64,000 bases of DNA from assembly GCA_963693315.1 (NCBI GenBank), contig OY856186.1, forward strand, positions 371,344,850 through 371,408,849, given 5' to 3'. The notes beneath the pieces were generated by a model. The model had not been told where the DNA came from. It saw only the letters and a list, made by a program, of their open reading frames with translations, and made no database searches. Positions 1 to 11,854 of the stretch are shown in pieces (position 1 is the stretch's first letter; the number at the start of each line of letters is the position of its first letter). The stretch comes from Diogma glabrata. Its lineage: Eukaryota; Arthropoda; Insecta; Diptera; Cylindrotomidae. Made by a program: the position numbers and the translations under genes.

Positions 1-185
1 CCCTACTTCTTCTCAAACTTTTCCGAAATGAAACTGCGCTCTTCTACTCCATACGACTGTGTCATACGTGATGGCTGGCCTCACTCTCATGTTATAGATC
101 CACCATAGGATTGCTGTGTTACACCGAATATTTTACACTCACTGTAAGGTTTCTTGTTATTCATAATGCTCTGGTGTCCCTATCA

Positions 186-1290
186 CCGTTGTTACGAAGC
201 ACTTGATCCTGAAATAATATCACCCGCGTTGAAAGGGTATTTTACCGATTCAAAGTTGTCGATATTTTTTCTATCGTTGGTCTTTTGAATGATGAATAAT
301 AAGTTCAATGGTTGTTTTTGTTTCATATTCTTTCTACGCACTTTCGATATTTTTTTATATATATGCTGATGCGAATGTATAAGGAAATTTTGTTTGTTGT
401 TTCTTTTGGGTGATACGATTCCGGGAACCGATGACATCAAGGACTATCGACAGAAGAAAACTGCAGTAATACAATTTCTTGATCAAGGTTCAGCATTTAT
501 AGCATAGTGCTACAATTTAATCTGTGTAATAGGCAATTTTGTTATATTCAAATTTTTTTCCAGATGAATGTGAACAGAGGGAACCAGCGTGCAATGATGT
601 TCTTAATGAAAACGAAGATAATGAAATGGGTTTTTCTGGTTATTCTCGTTCAAAACTATGTACAACAGTTTTTCTGAATATTTAAAATATTGACTTTTTT
701 TTCGCTTCTATCAGTATTACATTGGTGACGACATCTATTTATGCACGCAATTTAGATGTCCATTAAATAAACAGAAAAGGAACAAGTAAGAGAACATTTT
801 GATGGAAAGCCTACTGTTCATTGAGTTAAGAAAATTATAAATGTTATTCAAGAAGCTGACAAACGCTTGGTCTATTGGCGCATCATTTGAAAGAATTATT
901 ACTAATTATCATAGTTTAATGCTTAGTATGAGTTGGTCAAGATGACTTACTAGATAAACTTTCGTGGTCATAAAGAGTTGGATCCTATGCGACCTGGAAG
1001 ATTGAAAGATTTTTATTTTTTTGTAAATATAATAACTTGATTAAAGTGAGGTGTGGGAAGATCTTAGTTCGTCAGAGTACTAGTTCCTTATTTTACTCAA
1101 TTAAATTCGTTTTAATGCAATTAAATTAAATGCAATTTTGCATTTATACTGGGCTGGAAAAATACCTTATCGAATCCGCAAGACTGTTGTTAGTCGGAAT
1201 TAAAACTCGTAAGGCACGCAGTTCGTCTAATGTTTTTAATAGTGATTGCACTATCAGGATCAGTGTTCATTAAACCCTCTTCCAGTTTTT
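186..1290 (+). repeat. LTR-retrotransposon-derived repeat, copy A
   Basis: Several blocks match 17955-19350 in the same order and direction: about 270-370 with 18060-18130, 711-735 with 18569-18595, 800-850 with 18625-18675, and 1160-1265 with 19245-19350. Both copies contain ATTACATTGGTGRCGAC, which resembles an LTR end followed by a TGGCGAC-type primer-binding site. That suggests debris of a gypsy-like LTR element. The matches are diverged and no long reading frame survives. Confidence 0.5.
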
Positions 1291-1723
1291 ACAGGAGCTT
1301 ACTGTCTAGAATAATACCTAAATATTTTGTTTCCTGTTCAATAACAATTCCCGAATTTTCGCATAAAATTCAAAAACTTTGCCGTGGCAGCCATATTTGT
1401 TAAACGTGCCAAATCTGGCACGCGAGTAACGTAATTCTGATCACTGGCTCTAATTAATTTGGGCAAAGTACGTAAAATGAAGAACACAAGTAGGATTGAC
1501 GTAGGTTTTGTAAAAAGAAAATGCTGAAATCTACGTTTTAGCAGTAAACCTATGGAGAGTCCTATCAACACATTCACCACTAATTCTTATGATTTTCGTC
1601 AGGGGATAAGAGACGTTGAACGTTAAGGGAAGATCACAATGGTAGACATCCAAAACACAATTCAAATAAGCTGCAATGGATTATAGGGAGAATTATTTTC
1701 AATATATCATTGGGGAAGACAGT

Positions 1724-1768
1724 GCCACATGATCAAGGAATATGTAACCAGCTGGATTATTGGTAATT
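1724..1768 (+). repeat. Fragment of LTR-like repeat 3' end
   Basis: This stretch matches the 3' ends of the LTR-like repeats at 24648-24690 and 28553-28580, sharing ATGATCAAGGAATATG and CTGGATTATTGG. It is a short orphan piece. The 1770-3020 interval after it is AT-rich and shows nothing recognisable. Confidence 0.4.
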
Positions 1769-3020
1769 TTAGTTTTTTTTCTTTTGGTTCTTGTGTGTTA
1801 AAAAATGGTTCGTAAGGTTATGGTTACACTAACTGTTAGTACATTATTGTCAACACATTACTAGTTGAGGAGAATAATACAAAACTTTGAAATTACTATA
1901 CACTAACAAAATTACAATTGACGATTATGTAAACAACAAAGGCGAGATGATACACGTTGTATAACTTTAATAAAAAATCAATTTCACCTTACCGTTCACA
2001 CGATAATTTAATTTTTGAGACACATAATCAGACAACCTTATCAGACAACCTTATTTAAAATAATCAAAACATACCTTTCTAAGTCGTAACATTTCGATTT
2101 CTGTTGAATCCATACTTTTTCTTGATTTTACATTCTGAAAATTAACAAAAAAATATAAGAAAATTATTACAAAAATTGAAAATAAACAAAAGATTTTATA
2201 ATATTATTCGGAATCATATCAAGTAAAAACTATTTTTTTATTTCAAAAAGAAAAGAAAAGAACAAATAGAAAGATGGTTTTATTTTTTATACTCCATTAA
2301 TTTTCGGAAATAATTGACTTTTATAAAATTACCATGATAAATCAGGAATTTAGCAACTATGTACCATGATCAACCGAAAAATATTTATTTCTCTATTGTA
2401 ACAAGCTTGATTGTGAATTTGGAATTATTCTGTGAAACTGTTTCGTGTTTTAATCACAGTAGTGTTTGTGTAGCCACTCTTAACTTACTTTCGTACAGAA
2501 ATCTACAAATATTAAACGATTGCTCAGATCTTGGTTTCAATTTTTTTTCATAACCTAACAGCTTATGTGACAGCGGTCACCAATATTATACTTTCCTAAA
2601 ATATGAATTTTTTCAGATTTAAATTTTTAATTTAAGAATTTGAAACGCATTTAAAAGGTAAAAAAATTGTGTTCGATTTTACAAAAATAACTGAATTCAC
2701 TGAAAAAAATGTGTACGATTTTTTCAGTTGTTTCAGAAAATTTAGTTACTTCGGTTAAACCGAACGCGCATATTTTATTTGAAACGATATTTTTATATCA
2801 ACCATTAGCGTTAGTTTCTAGAACAATGGACGGAATATTCTAGCAAACGCAAAATTAAAGTGAAAAAAGAAGCAAAGAGAACTTAATGTCAGGCATATTT
2901 TGTAGAACAAATAACACAACATGCCTACAAAATATAATATTTAATCCCCCAAATTAGAATTGTCTTAAAATAGCAAGAACTGAGATCTGCACTCAGTCCT
3001 TACCTGGCAATTTCTATCAT

Positions 3021-3371
3021 TTAATTCTCAGCAAACGGTTTTACCAACCGACGATTCAAAGTCCTAACTTCCACGAGATACTCATAGACGCTTTCCTTAG
3101 GTTTTTCTTTTCGGTTGAGCAGAACACTCAATATCGCCTTATCGTCTGTGAGGGTGCCGAGTTCCTCTCTAAGTACCGGATACTTCACCACTAGATGCTC
3201 ATGAGTCAAGTTCAAGTAATATCTGTCTTAAGACTGCAGCTGGCTTAAGATATCGTGAGACGATCGACCTAAGGTCATCCCAGCTTCCCTCCTAGCAGCC
3301 GCCACCACTCCATGAACAAAGTCATGGCCATCCAGAGAGGGATTATCTCCAGTGAAGAGAGGAACCCAATT
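3021..3371 (-). pseudogene. Retrotransposon gag-like fragment
   Basis: The minus frame reads through 117 codons with one internal TAA at 3228-3230. The upstream part carries LDGHDFVHGV and the downstream part ends KESVYEYLVEVRTLNRRL, which resembles the capsid region of LTR-retrotransposon gag proteins (a block of the form EYL..VR.L). No zinc knuckle or protease follows. The stop and the short length argue for a dead fragment. The assignment to gag rests on the pattern alone, so it could be another coiled structural protein. Confidence 0.35.
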
Positions 3372-3539
3372 TGAGTTATAAATTGTTTCGTCGTTCCTCT
3401 CGGTATTCTACGACGGCAAAGCTGGAACAGCACTATGGTAACTCTGCGGCGATTGATTGTAAGGTGGCGGAGTCAAAGGTGGATTATTAAAAAGGTCTTC
3501 AGGTCTGATTGCTTGACCAAAATTCGTACGTGCGAAAAC

Positions 3540-4135
3540 CTCCGCCCTTGGACTCGGCAGCAGTTTTACACTTTGTTATTTGAACTGCAAAATGGATGAG
3601 CTGCTACTGCAGCTCTGGCATCACGCGAGGCTTCGCAGATTCAGGCGGAACCGATTTGATTTCTTGAGAAGTACTTTCATCCATAATGTACTTGTAAAAA
3701 ATTGTGGTGATAAAAAACGGAGATGGAACACACGGCTTACCTTGGAGGTCTTGTGGTTGTAATAGAGAATTCAAAACCTCCCACGCCGCCTACAATTGAG
3801 AACACATGCGCCCCTAACGTACATTCTTCCGTACCCCAATCTTCCCGCTCTCTCCGTGTAGTGCTTTACACGGTTTATGAAACCGGTCAAAATTACAGCA
3901 CCCACAGGATGACACAAGCACCTAACCTCCCTTGGAATCTGTACACTTTCCACCCATAATCTCCGATTCAGCCAACAAATCCCGCATGTCAATGCAATAT
4001 CGGAGGCGCAGGCATTACTGCATACTCCCGCCGCAGCTAGTACACCCGATTCTCCCCACTGAAGTTCACTCCCCTAAACAGACACTCGACCGCCAATTCT
4101 GTGAACGCCAAACCATAAAATGGACAAACCACAGG
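3540..4135. other. Unassigned higher-GC segment, hAT target
   Basis: This segment is richer in C and G than its surroundings and has several overlapping short frames on both strands, none recognisable. It is the left flank of the large nested insertion. Its last eight bases, ACCACAGG, reappear at 13632-13639, so the sequence probably continued from 4135 to 13640 before the insertion. Confidence 0.3.
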
Positions 4136-4310
4136 CAGTGGCGTAGCGACATACGGGTTTGTTCGGGTTCAAACCCCCCCCATTGAAATTTTAAAATTTC
4201 TGTAATCTAGAAGAATTGCTCTAATATTCTAATATTAAGATTTTTTCCCTGGTATCTTACGAATGAATTGAACAGTTGCTTTCTTTTCGTTCCTCAGAAC
4301 CCCCTCCTTC
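4136..4310 (+). repeat. Left-end repeat, copy 1
   Basis: About 165 bp starting CAGTGGCGTAGCGACATACG is repeated in direct orientation at 4757-4918 with few changes, including CTAATATTCTAATATTAAG. This is the left terminus of the outer hAT-type element. Confidence 0.7.
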
Positions 4311-4756
4311 CATCTTCCTGTCAGACCTGACGCCGAGGGGGGTTTTGGGGGTTGTGACACCCTCCCAAGAATTTACCCATTCGGCAAATTCGGCATTTTT
4401 ACGAAAAGAATTTTCCAATTCGGCAATTTCACGATTTTATTAAAGTTAAGTTAAGTTTATTAAAGTTATTTAAGCAAACATTTAAATTTTCGCAGCGATT
4501 CCCACTTTTTGTTCAGTATCACTTATTTATTTTCTTTGTCATTCGGCAAATTACGATTTTAAAATCTTTACGGCAACTCGACTTAAAATAGCCGAAGCAG
4601 AAAAATCTGGATGAATGACTAATACATTTTTAAATAAAATCAATAATTTATATAAATAAATTATTGTAATTATAATCAACGGAACAAACTTTTTTTGGTA
4701 TATACTTATTATAACATGTTTCGAATGTAAACATTCATCGTCAGATTACCAAAATC

Positions 4757-4918
4757 AGTGGCGTAGCGACATACGGGTTTATTCGGGTTTAAGCCCCCCC
4801 ATTGAAATTTTAAAGTTTCTGTCTTCTAGAAGAATTGCTCTAATATTCTAATATTAAGATTTTTCCCTGGCATCTTACGAATGAATTGAACAGTTGCTTT
4901 CTTTTCGTTCCACAGAAC
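4757..4918 (+). repeat. Left-end repeat, copy 2
   Basis: This is a second copy of the 4136-4310 terminus, again starting CAGTGGCGTAGC. It is flanked on the left by TACCAAAAT, and no matching right end with that flank was found. It may be a second inserted terminus or an internal duplication. Confidence 0.65.
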
Positions 4919-4929
4919 CCCACCCTCCA

Positions 4930-5571
4930 CTATGTTGTCATAGTGATAGCACACATACTCACTAGCACACATACTCAAAAAGTTGACTGCCAGCTGCATG
5001 CCACGATGCGTACTATAAGTGGTGTTATCAGAACCACCCCTAACCTTAGCCCTGTGTTAAGCAATATCGCTCCACCTGCTCTTAGACGCTCGCATGCTCT
5101 CATGCGTGAACATAAAAAGGTAACCAACAACATCACGTTACCCTTGCACGAAGATAATGGTGACCACACTCGTTGTCGATTGAAGTCAAGAAAGCCTCCA
5201 CATAAAACTGCCAGCAACCTGCTGGCAACTAATTTTAATATCTTGGATGTCTGGGACACCTCCTGGCATCATCAATACAACTGGCCTTTACTATTACTAA
5301 CCCGACTTCTACCCAACCTGGTTTCGATCTGCCACGTCATACCTGGACTACACTAAACCGAATAAGAACGAATCATGGACGTTGTGCTGATTCTTTCTAC
5401 ATTTGGGGCATTTCAGAGTCCCCTGAGTGTGACTGCGGCGCTCCACAATAAACCATAAAACACATTGCAACTGTGTGTCCAATTCCACGGTACAATGGCG
5501 ACATCTCAGACATCCATTTGGCAACTCCCGATGTAGTAGCATGGATAGACTCGCTCGATGTAAACATCTAA
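4930..5571 (+). pseudogene. Non-LTR retrotransposon RT C-terminal fragment
   Basis: The first part reads in one frame to about 5330 with TMRTISGVIRTTP, SNIAPPALRRSHALMREHK, and a LVATNFN-like block (LLATNFN here). These belong to the C-terminal part of a common arthropod and cnidarian non-LTR polyprotein. The end is in another frame, with RIRTNHGRCA, then CDCGAPQ and KHIATVCP forming a C-C-H-C cluster, and a final WIDSLDVNI before TAA at 5569-5571. There is a frameshift near 5310-5340 and an internal stop in the cluster. The RT core itself is missing. Confidence 0.6.
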
Positions 5572-6639
5572 TATTCAAATGTACTGCCCAATTTTCAAAT
5601 ATTTTACTTTCTACTTTTTTACTAAAAGACTCGCAATCAAATTGAATGTAAGTTCATTTAATGTGTATCCATGCTTTGTTTTAGGTAGATTTCATAGAAG
5701 AGTCTACCAATTTTAAGTTTATTTTTTAATGTGTCACAAAAAAAACCATACGCTAAGGTAAACGTCCGAATTGCGGATCGTTTTTTTCGTCTTAAGGTTT
5801 TGAAAGTTCCTACAGTAAAATGTGTATTTATAAAAATACAAATTTGCTTCCCATTACTAAGTTTGTATAATATTTTCTAAATTTAGTTAAAAATAACTCG
5901 TAATTTATATGGGAATTGTTCAGAATTTAGCAAACATTATTTAATTGCAATGTCCTTAATGTGGATCGTCTTAAAAAATTGTATTCCCTAAAGCGGATCG
6001 TTTGCTGTCCCGAATGTGGATCTCATTAGAAAATTAAGACGTGTGCTGAAAATAATTCATTTCAAAACGAGTTGCACACAACGTTTTCTGCACTTAAGTA
6101 CCACAATAGACAAAAAATAAAAAAAAATTACAAAAAATCACTACAAAAAAACTACGCGAAGTATTGATCGATCAACAATGCCTTGATAATATGCAATTTG
6201 GGTAATATGCAAGAAAAAAACGTCATTTGTTCTTGATTGTTCCCACACTACAAACTGATTGTTCCCATTGTTCACACCAAGGTTGGCAAATATCATGATA
6301 TTTATATAAATATCAAAATATCCGATATATATCAGATATATATCCGATATATATCATGTTCTGATATTTATTTTTGAATAAGTTGTTTATCTTAAATATT
6401 ATTCAATATATGGTCTTTTCTACAGTTGTATGCAGTGCAGCTAATCACTCCCTCGTTTCTTACCTCTTTGCATATAAACTAAATTCAAATATGGCAACTA
6501 CAATTTAGTTTATCGGTAATTTATCAAGCCTATTCGTCTATATATTCAATTGCACAAGCCCAAATGACGAATACGCTTACTTGCTTTGCTTTGTCTTATT
6601 TATGTGGTCAAATTGCATCATCAATACCAATAAAATATT

Positions 6640-7047
6640 GAACAACTGGTCCAGTAATGGTCCATTGCTGGCCACCAGCAATGTTAGAGTTTTTTCAACC
6701 ATAACTGGACCATAATCATCATGTAACTGTATGATAACTTCGAACAATAAATGACTGCCATGCAATGGCCCATACAAGGTTATACAACTGGTCTAGTAAT
6801 GGTCAATTACTGCCGACCAGTAATTCAATAATGGCCGGGTACTGGCAACAATGCTTCATAGTACTGGCAACTATGACTCGATCATTAACATAATTTTACT
6901 TGTTGATAACTTCGGATAATAAATGGCTGCCATTTATTTGCCAGAGAGAAAAACAGCAATGGCCCATACAAGGTTGTTCAACTGGCCCTGTAACAGACCA
7001 ATATAGATGACCAGTATTGCAGCAATGACCGAAAACTGGCTACCATG
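6640..7047. repeat. Tandem repeat array 1 within hAT
   Basis: Three degenerate units share AACTGGTCCAGTAATGG, a GATAACTTCGRAYAATAAATG block and CAATGGCCCATACAAGGTT. They start at about 6640, 6779 and 6973, and the third is truncated. The middle unit is longer by a small insertion (TTATTTGCCAGAGAG) near 6930. Confidence 0.65.
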
Positions 7048-7257
7048 ACAGGGTCATAAAAAAAAATAAAATATATGTAAATTTAAATAAATTAAATACA
7101 AAATATTTAAAATAAAGTAAGTGTTCAGAGAAAAAAATTTAAAACTTATACCAGTTTTAACATTTCATATTATCAGTCTTTCAGCGGAGATGCGATAATT
7201 AAACTATGTATAGGTGAAATTTTTCAAATTATATATTTCTAAAATGGATAACACTCT

Positions 7258-7622
7258 AGTGTATATGGTCCAGTACCAGTACTGGACCAAGAACAGCCAA
7301 TTTATGGTCCAGTACTGGCCTAATAACAATAGCCAATTGATATTAACCATTAACGTGCCATTATTTAGCTGTTTAAAGTAAACTGAACTGGTTATTTTCT
7401 ATAAACCGTAGATCGGGTGATTCATGGTTCCAGCAATGGCCGAATAATAATAGCCATGTATTGTTTACCATTCATGGGCTAGTGCTTAACCATTCAAAGG
7501 TAACTAAATACTGGCTATTTTCTGTTAACCATAGATCAGCCGATGAATGGTTCTAGTACAGGCCGAATAACATAAGTCAAGTCCTGTTAACTATTAATTA
7601 ATGAACTAGTGCTTGGTCGTAT
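7258..7622. repeat. Tandem repeat array 2 within hAT
   Basis: Units of about 123 bp begin near 7303, 7425 and 7548. They share TATTTTCTRTWAACCRTAGATC and a GGTCCAGTACTGGCC-like start. Just upstream, 7267-7290 is a near-perfect palindrome, TGGTCCAGTAC-CA-GTACTGGACCA. Confidence 0.65.
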
Positions 7623-7957
7623 TTCAAATTCTGGAATACCCTGCTTGGGTAGTAATTTCATTCCACCACACCATTTGTGGTGTATTTCTGAACTAAGAAT
7701 GAAATACATATTTTGAAAAAGGTGTAGATTCAGTTAAAAGCTTGAAAACTGAAATGATTAAATTTAAGCATGGAAATATATGCTTCTTCTCTTTGGTGGT
7801 TGTTGTATCGTTTACTTACCTAAAAATCGATGGTCAATCATAAATTAGCTAGGTGATGACTGATAAGGTGCATTTAAAGCCATGTCTCTTCTTCGATAAA
7901 GTTTCTTAACTTCTACAAGTTGCTCTAGTTCAAGATCGACTTCCAGTTATGCCTAAT

Positions 7958-8185
7958 TTAAACTACAACGACCATAGCCGTTTTATCTCTTTGAGTTCTG
8001 TCTAAAGCGACTGCTATTGTCTTTAGATAACAAAGCATATGTTTAGCATTCATTACAATGTTTGACATAAGATTAGTTTTGTCAGAATCTATGTCAGCTT
8101 TATGGTCTTTGCATAGCTGAACCAGGTTATCTCGATTTGGCATGCGTTTTGCAAGCAGTGCTGCGACTGTCAACAGTTTTTTCAA
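7958..8185 (-). pseudogene. hAT transposase fragment
   Basis: A 75-codon frame includes LVQLCKDHKADID and, near the end, YLKTIAVALDRTQRDKTAM. The pattern LKPIxxALDxxQRDxxxI is a recognisable block of the RNase H-fold part of a hAT transposase subgroup. Nothing of the catalytic N-terminal half or the C-terminal dimerisation domain is present. It lies just inside the right end of the 6278-8317 element and supports its hAT assignment. Confidence 0.55.
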
Positions 8186-8419
8186 CTTTAAGGTAGGAAT
8201 AATTAATTATTTATTTTTTTTATAAATATCATGATATATATCAGGGAATAAATATCGTGATATATATCAATGATATATATCGGATATATATCATTGATAT
8301 ATATCATGCCAACCTTGGTTCACACACTACAAAATTTGCTGATAATTTTTTTGTTTCATTTTCCTAACCTCACAATTTTAAGGTGGCCCTTATTGTCGAT
8401 GTATTGGTGAATTTGAACG

Positions 8420-9122
8420 GTGAATTTGAACGTAATGGATGTCGAATACATGGACAATGGCATTAAAATTACCGTACCGAAAACGAAAACCAAAATCATT
8501 CGACGATTTGTCATCAACGAAGGAAGTGATCGGGACGTAAATTCGGTTGACATTTTTAAAATGTATTCAGGACTACGTCCTCATGGCGTTACCACCGACA
8601 GATTCTTTTTGGGTTTTCGTAAAGGCAAATGCATCAAACAGCCGATCGGCATTAACACGATTGGAGGCTATCCGAAGACAATTGCAATTTTTTTTGAATC
8701 TTTCGTCACCGGGTGAGTACACTGCTCATTGCTTCCGTCGATCGTCTGCATCCTTGTTTGCAGATTCGGGTGTGAATTCAACTACAGTTAACCAACATGG
8801 TGGTTGGGAGTCTGATAAGGTTACAGAAAAATACATTCAACATTCGTTCAACAATAAACGTAAAATTGCTGACAGCATCATGGGTACGAAAATTGTTAGA
8901 GCTGATAACGTTTCAACGACCTCATCAACCACTGCTCAATCCAGTGAATCAATCATTGAAAATGGCAATGTTTCATCCGGTACAACTGTTACAATAATTT
9001 CGAGTCAAACAAGTCGAACAAACTTGAAAGTGGTTGGAGAGCCTTTGCCACAACCACCGATTCCTGGAGGATATTCATTCAATAACTTGCACAATTGCTC
9101 TTTCTACTTTGGTCAAAAGTAA
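8420..9122 (+). pseudogene. Crypton-like tyrosine recombinase, frameshifted
   Basis: Two overlapping frames together look like the catalytic domain of a tyrosine recombinase. The first (8420 to about 8690) has a KITVPKTKTK strand, then FFLGFRKGKCIKQPIG and GINTIGGYPK. The second (about 8690-9122) has AHCFRRSSASLFADSG, with the H-x-x-R box, then the HGGW box, then Y in EKYIQHS as the likely nucleophile. The tail is Ser/Thr-rich and ends FNNLHNCSFYFGQK, like the Asn/Cys-rich tails of insect Crypton-type proteins. The shift falls at the T-run near 8690-8698. The first catalytic Arg should lie upstream but is not found; the hAT insertion ends only 100 bp before the frame. This is therefore probably a dead, N-truncated copy. 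An AATAAA lies near 9148. Confidence 0.7.
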
Positions 9123-9200
9123 TATTTTCATTCATTTCTACTTTATTAATAAAAATGTTTACCAACACAAACGCACCATTTCGTCTTTTAAATTGGCAGC

Positions 9201-9267
9201 AGTGCGGAAATGAAAAAGCAGGGCTGAAATGAAAAATCAGTGCGGAAATAACTCACTTTTCCGCACT
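9201..9267. repeat. AGTGCGGAAA hairpin after the recombinase
   Basis: AGTGCGGAAA occurs at 9201-9210 and 9239-9248, and its inverse TTTCCGCACT at 9258-9267, giving a 10-bp stem with a 9-nt loop plus an extra direct copy. It lies 80-145 bp after the recombinase stop codon. Confidence 0.6.
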
Positions 9268-11147
9268 AATTGAGTTTCGATATATGTCGTATTGTGGTTC
9301 TTGAGTGCAGAAAACAACTTAACGTATGATAGTTTAGGTTTAGTAAAAATAACACGAAAGTACAACGCGTTTTTTAATTATTGAACAATATTTAAAAAAA
9401 TACAATAAGTTTGGCGGCACAGTTCGCAAATTTCGTGCAAAATATTATGGTCAGCATGTTAATTTAACTTCGTCAACTAGAAAGCTATTGAAAAGTAATT
9501 GAAAATTTAGAGAAGTAATTGAGTAATTGAAGAATTCGAAACAGTTGGTTTATTTAATGCAAGTAAGCAACATTCATCGGTTGTAACATAGACGTTGAAT
9601 TCGGTAGGAGAGCGATCACTATGATGAAAATGATTTTAGGACCAACATGACATGGCGTTAAAAATTAGTTCAGTTCAGAATGATCATGAGTAGGGAATTC
9701 GTTTCAAATGTATGTTGACTTCGGGGAACCATTTTCATAATATAGTTTTCTTGTGCATGAATATTTACTAAATATTGTGTCACTCTTTTAGATTTTTTTT
9801 TAAATTTTGTACCGCGGAGCGACCTATTAGGAGAAATTCTCATGCAAGTGAAACTTGAATGGAATGAGAAATTCTTATGCAAGTGGGACTTGAATGCAAC
9901 ATTATTTGGGCATATGGTTATTCTAGGTAACGAGTAATCTCTTGCAGTTTTGAAAAAATACTTGTTGCGCCTTCTTTTTATCAGCGTTTAGATTTTTTAG
10001 GTGGTTATATAATGTGGTTCTGCTTTACTGACTGCTTTACAACGTGTAGAACGCATTTTTCCTTTCATCAACAAAATACAAAAAATTAATTTTAACCAAG
10101 ATCTGCATTCGGTACAAAAGAATTTCATACAAGTTCCTAATTCGGATCGCGCGGTCCACATTAGAGACATCGATGCGATTTTTAAACATTGATTTCTTTC
10201 TAAAGCTTAGTTAAAAAAACCTGGCATATCAATTATTTTTAATTACAAATACCATCAGAATCAATATGGCCTTAGTTGGACCTACACTTTTTTGTTTAGT
10301 TTAATGCGAATTTTATCAAAAAACATGCCTATCGAACAGTGAATTCAGTTAAGCGTTTCAACAAATTCATTTTCAAAAAATAAGAAATATATTTAGAAAA
10401 ACCTAGATCCGAATTCGCTCAGGTTGAAAATACGTCTAGTCTGGTATTAACTGTAATTAAAGTTTTAATTTTACTGATTTTTTTGTAATAGTAAATTCGA
10501 ATAAAAAATTGCGAGGATTTGTACTTAAATTGGATCGCACCGATCCACAATTGGGCAAGATCGAAAATACGATGTACATAATGTGAACCTACTCAAATTA
10601 TACCTTAATTAATTTTTTTTTGAAAATAATGATTTTTTAGGATAAATTGTATATATATACCTACTTAGCCGTAAAAATAAAAAAACACTAAGTTTAATTA
10701 CACAGTCTTAAAAGCTTATTGTAGTAAGGCACGTTCCTTAAGAAAAAATTAACAAAATGTCAATTTGACTGTTTTGTATTTTGTACTGCCGACGCAGTGA
10801 ATATCTAAATGATAAAACTAATGTTTGTAAGTATTTTATCCCGCTCAAAATCTGACACAGGCAATATTGGACTTGAATTTATATTTCTTGATAATCTTAA
10901 CATTTGAACACCCATAATTTTTCTTATTTTGAACAAATTTCTGTTAGACGATCCACAATTGGTACAACGATCCACATTATGGACGTTTACCTTAAATAAA
11001 AAAAAATAGTGATACAATAATTTGGAAAAAATAACAAATATTATGTCGAAGGTAACTTGTTCCACATATTTTTATTTCAAAATTTATGCAAATTTGTAAT
11101 TTCAATTTAGAATAAACATTTATTTTTTAATATTTTACTTGCGGCGA

Positions 11148-11275
11148 ATAAAAAATAGTATATGATGTACGGACATAAGCTATTTTGGACTTAATGTGGA
11201 TGCAACTCCACATACGACCAAAATCTTTAGCTTTACGTCCTAGCATCATAATGTACTATTCTGGCGTTTTTTATT
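11148..11275. repeat. Short foldback sequence
   Basis: Imperfect inverted arms (AAAAAATAGTATATGATG against CATCATAATGTACTATT) surround a central ATGTGGA-TGCAAC-TCCACAT stem. This is a mini-foldback of about 130 bp just outside the 5.2 kb element. The surrounding 10993-11850 shows nothing else recognisable. Confidence 0.45.
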
Positions 11276-11854
11276 TATGCCCACTGGTCTAATATTTTGT
11301 CTACTATTCTTTCTTTATGAGTACATCTGTAGCCCTATTCCTGTACATCGTGAAATAGGATTTGAGAAATAAATTACAGCAATTTTTTCATAACTAGTAT
11401 TCCGTGCCGGAAATAACAAATAACAATTTCGTAGATCGGACAATAGATAAGATCGGACAAAACAAAGTGTCCTGGAAGTTGTTCTAAATACAAAACAAAA
11501 TTAATTGTGTTAGAATAGTTAAAATGATATCTAACGCCTTAATATTTTAAGGAATTTGATTAATCAGGAAAATCATTTTTCATCCCTTCCTAGACACAGG
11601 TTTGAGGCGAATCAATAGGTAAAGTGTCATTCAGTTTCAAATAAGTTTAAATTTCAAAATCACTAGCACAAAAATTTCTATTTAAAAATAACCAAAATTA
11701 TCATTTTTTAAAGTTAATAAAAAATTATTCGAAATTTGCTTTTTTAAAGTTAATTAAAAATTATTCGAAATTTGTTTTATGAAAGTTAATTAAAATTATT
11801 CGATATTTTTGTTTTATATTGCACCAAAATATTTTATAAATCCTATAAATCTGG

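Larger units (their letters stand above)
6278..8317. mobile_element. 2.0 kb hAT element with 8-bp TSD
   Basis: The ends are CAAGGTTGGCA and TGCCAACCTTG, an 11-bp perfect TIR followed by (GATATATATC)-rich subterminal DNA at both sides. The flanking GTTCACAC is identical at 6270-6277 and 8318-8325. A hAT-type transposase remnant lies on the minus strand at the right end (7958-8185). The interior 6600-7630 is dominated by degenerate tandem repeats. Another copy of the right terminus is at 22396-22508. The element sits inside the 5756-10992 element. Confidence 0.8.
5756..10992. mobile_element. 5.2 kb TIR element carrying a tyrosine recombinase
   Basis: The ends are AGGTAAACGTCC and its reverse complement GGACGTTTACCT, each flanked by TA (5754-5755 and 10993-10994). 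After the 12-bp perfect core both ends continue with a weaker match ending in GGATCGTT. Motifs of the form (A/T)TGYGGATCG recur near both ends: on the left at about 5774, 5962 and 5995, and inverted on the right at about 10951 and 10968, with further variants at 10137, 10405, 10523 and 10534. Such subterminal clusters are typical transposase-binding arrays. The only recognisable coding sequence inside is the tyrosine recombinase at 8420-9122. The superfamily is unassigned. Confidence 0.6.
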
